From the NCBI GenBank assembly GCA_002499325.1, contig DALC01000069.1:1-6243 (forward strand): a stretch of DNA of 6,243 bases, in the 5' to 3' direction. Made by a program: the position numbers and the translations under genes. Source of the stretch: Euryarchaeota archaeon UBA538. Lineage in GTDB: Archaea > Thermoplasmatota > Poseidoniia > Poseidoniales > Thalassarchaeaceae. Below are positions 4,846 to 6,243 of the stretch, one piece after another. Each line of letters starts with the position of its first letter. The stretch's first letter is position 1. Below the pieces are notes generated by a model. It did not search any database. It was not told the DNA's origin and was given only the letters and a program-made list of their open reading frames with translations.

Positions 4846-5460
4846 CTAGAAAGAGGACTCCCAGTCATCAACATCCTGAGAGCGTTCCCAATCTACATCG
4901 GATATCCCACTTTTTATCTTCAGAGTCTCTCTAGCGAGAAGCCAGTAAATTAGAGCAAGTGATCTCCTTCCTTTGTTGTTGGCTGGCAAAACTAGATCGA
5001 CATTTCTCAATCTATTGTTTGCATCGCAGATTCCGACAACGGGCATACCAGAACTAACGGCCTCGGATAAAGCCTGAGAGTCGGCTGCGGGGTCCGTGAC
5101 TACGATTATTTCAGGCTCAATGTAAGTCCTGAGTTTTGGATTGGTCAAAGTTCCGGGGATGAATCTCCCAACAATTCTCTTGGCTCCTATGGCTTCGGCA
5201 AACATTCTCGCGGGTCGCTGACCGTATTGACGAGCGCTGACTACTAGTATCCTGTTGGAGTCATAGTTTGCTAGGAATTTAGCTACGGTGCGAATCCTGG
5301 AATCAGTCTGTCTAATGTCAATATGGTGAAGTCCGCTACCATCTTGTCTGAATGTATCCAAGAATGCTTTCATATCCGAAGATTTCTGATTTGTGCCTAT
5401 GTGAACAGCGTGCTGCTCATACGTGTCAAGCGGTACAAGTGGGGTTAGGCTCTCATCCAA
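4846..5460 (-). CDS. rps2: 30S ribosomal protein uS2, archaeal type
   Basis: 204-residue small-subunit ribosomal protein uS2 (S2p/SA), which binds near the head-body junction of the 30S subunit. Family motifs run through the whole length: HIGTNQKSSDMKAF (20-33), IDIRQTDSRIR (47-57), ILVVSARQYGQRPA (71-84), GRFIPGTLTNP (98-108), IEPEIIVVTDPAADSQALSEA (114-134), GMPVVGICDANN (138-149), VDLVLPANNKGRRSLALIYW (154-173). The length and the NNKGR motif are those of the archaeal/eukaryotic-cytosolic type. The tail after residue 180 is acidic, ending DVDDWESSF. Start: TTG 5460 is the only usable in-frame start; a stop codon lies 27 nt upstream, the nearby ATG (5456) is out of frame, and GAGGA sits 6 nt before the TTG. 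In many archaea this gene follows eno, rpoK and rpoN; here the upstream neighbour is a secreted protein gene. Confidence 0.96.
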   Translation of the reverse strand: MDESLTPLVPLDTYEQHAVHIGTNQKSSDMKAFLDTFRQDGSGLHHIDIRQTDSRIRTVAKFLANYDSNRILVVSARQYGQRPARMFAEAIGAKRIVGRFIPGTLTNPKLRTYIEPEIIVVTDPAADSQALSEAVSSGMPVVGICDANNRLRNVDLVLPANNKGRRSLALIYWLLARETLKIKSGISDVDWERSQDVDDWESSF

Positions 5461-5466
5461 AGCGAT

Positions 5467-5471
5467 TCCTC
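5467..5471 (-). promoter_or_regulatory. Shine-Dalgarno sequence deciding the uS2 TTG start
   Basis: GAGGA on the minus strand, 6 nt before TTG 5460. It supports initiation at the rare TTG codon, since the out-of-frame ATG at 5456 would give only three codons before a stop. Confidence 0.6.
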
Positions 5472-5478
5472 GGAGTCC

Positions 5479-5511
5479 GGCGAGCTACCAACCACTCATA
5501 AGCGCTACGCC
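5479..5511 (-). repeat. weak inverted repeat in the uS2 leader
   Basis: GGCG-T-AGC (5511-5504 on the minus strand) can pair with GCT-CGCC (5486-5479 region), giving 7 bp with one bulged base and an 18-nt loop. It ends 7 nt before the Shine-Dalgarno sequence. Stability is marginal because of the bulge and large loop; it may be chance. Confidence 0.2.
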
Positions 5512-5536
5512 AGTAAATCCAATAGCCAACCGAGCC

Positions 5537-6202
5537 TTATTCGAGCTCTGAGCTAAATGTACACTCGCCATCTGCGTGTATTTCTGGGAAAACAATGCAC
5601 TTCTTTGTAACCCAAAGTGAGACTCTGAACTCGTCTTCAAACGAGAGTGTGTCGATGGGCGCGGATAATGCATATCCCCTTGCCCTGACTTGGAGAACCC
5701 AATTTCCATTCGTAAAACCAGAAGAGTTACCTATGGAAATAGTGCAGTCACTCTCGCTCCTAAGCTCCAAGGACATCTGGCCCACTGAGCTGGTTGCAAG
5801 ATACTCCCAGCACTTGTCACCATTTGGTTTCAACAGAGTAATCTCAACGAATCTGAGTTCGTCCGTATTATTTCCCAGAAATTCTCCGACAGTTGAAGAC
5901 CACTCAAAAGACACGGAGAAGTCGAGTAGCATCTTGGAAACTGTCTCATCGACCAAAATCACACTCTCGTTAGAGTAGCAGTCTGTTTCTTGACTGTAGC
6001 TCTCAGTTCCGGGCAATATACACTCATTCTGAGCGAAAATGTGAGCTTGCACAATGGGTTCAACGGGTACAATTTCCTCACGGGGGTCGTCCCTCATCCC
6101 CTCCATCAACTCCCTCTGCATTGCGAGCCCCATACAACCGCTAGAGGCTATACTGAGTAGCATCAGCAGGGACAAGGATATTGATGATGCGACCTTATTC
6201 AC
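5537..6202 (-). CDS. secreted, cysteine-rich protein; possible lipoprotein
   Basis: 221 residues with no family I can name. A short signal sequence is clear: K3, hydrophobic core ISLSLLMLLSIA (8-19), then SSGC with C23. SSGC is like a lipobox but has Ser instead of Leu/Val at -3, so lipid attachment is possible, not certain; cleavage after GLA (25-27) by signal peptidase I is the alternative. An acidic Pro-rich linker follows (RDDPREEIVPVEP, 37-49). The rest looks like beta-strands, with GNWVLQVRARGYA (166-178) recalling the last strands of a beta-sandwich. Six cysteines remain after C23 (61, 75, 131, 153, 202, 214), enough for three disulfides, and N-glycosylation sequons occur at N78, N111 and N159. 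I infer a surface or pseudo-periplasmic domain. Start: GTG 6202 puts the signal sequence at the N-terminus; an ATG at 6204 is out of frame, and the frame stays open to the window edge. The gene ends 76 bp before the uS2 gene. Confidence 0.8.
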   Translation of the reverse strand: MNKVASSISLSLLMLLSIASSGCMGLAMQRELMEGMRDDPREEIVPVEPIVQAHIFAQNECILPGTESYSQETDCYSNESVILVDETVSKMLLDFSVSFEWSSTVGEFLGNNTDELRFVEITLLKPNGDKCWEYLATSSVGQMSLELRSESDCTISIGNSSGFTNGNWVLQVRARGYALSAPIDTLSFEDEFRVSLWVTKKCIVFPEIHADGECTFSSELE

Positions 6203-6243
6203 ATTACCCGGATGAGGGCGTATGTCTTGAATACGTGTGTAAA

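Noticed and set aside
5485..5709. 74-codon minus-strand ORF ending in a hydrophobic tail (ARLAIGFTGVALMSGW), considered as a frameshifted C-terminus of the secreted protein or a small membrane peptide
   Set aside because: Most of it overlaps the secreted protein in another frame, the hydrophobic tail is short, no start with a Shine-Dalgarno sequence is seen, and the secreted protein reads through without a break.
5595..5978. 127-codon plus-strand ORF
   Set aside because: Antisense to the secreted protein gene; Ser-rich translation without recognisable motifs or promoter.
1..6243. Mobile element, CRISPR, toxin-antitoxin or defence system
   Set aside because: No transposase, integrase, nuclease or toxin-like product, no regularly spaced repeats and no terminal inverted repeats were seen; the genes are housekeeping or regulatory.

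Overview
The window looks like chromosomal DNA from a euryarchaeon, most likely a marine Thermoplasmatota lineage such as Poseidoniales (Marine Group II). The domain assignment is firm: it carries an archaeal-type ribosomal protein uS2, several archaeal winged-helix regulators, and TATA-like boxes at leaderless distance (about 27-33 bp) before start codons. The lineage is an inference from overall gene style (moderate GC, a fused beta-oxidation protein, a short-signal-peptide Cys-rich secreted protein) and could not be checked by search.

Layout. Positions 1-1196 (+) hold the 3' part of a fused 3-hydroxyacyl-CoA dehydrogenase/enoyl-CoA hydratase whose N-terminus lies outside the window. Meeting it tail to tail is a 51-codon gene on the minus strand (1193-1348) with a strong Shine-Dalgarno sequence; the two stop codons share the tetranucleotide CTAG. 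A 127-bp divergent intergenic region then leads to three consecutive plus-strand winged-helix regulators of different families: an HxlR-type protein (1476-1931), a dual winged-helix protein with a probable N-terminal membrane helix (2003-2656), and a 361-residue HTH protein that I do not recognise (2736-3821). Each seems to have its own promoter, so they do not look like a single operon.

The right half is on the minus strand. Read in the direction of transcription, it holds a secreted or lipoprotein-like protein (6202-5537), ribosomal protein uS2 (5460-4846) and a tRNA-dihydrouridine synthase (4795-3791). The synthase gene overlaps the end of the last regulator by 31 bp. uS2 and Dus are both translation-related and closely spaced (50 bp), so co-transcription is possible.

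The most notable item is a 26-bp palindrome, 11 of 13 base pairs matched, centred on the presumed TATA box of the unrecognised regulator (2696-2721). This is the expected architecture of an autorepressor site. Others are the small SD-led gene with a hairpin in its leader, and a membrane-tethered regulator with a glycine-zipper helix. I see no tRNA or rRNA genes, CRISPR, IS elements or defence system. Nothing here amounts to a clear new multi-gene system; the regulator cluster is the best candidate for follow-up.
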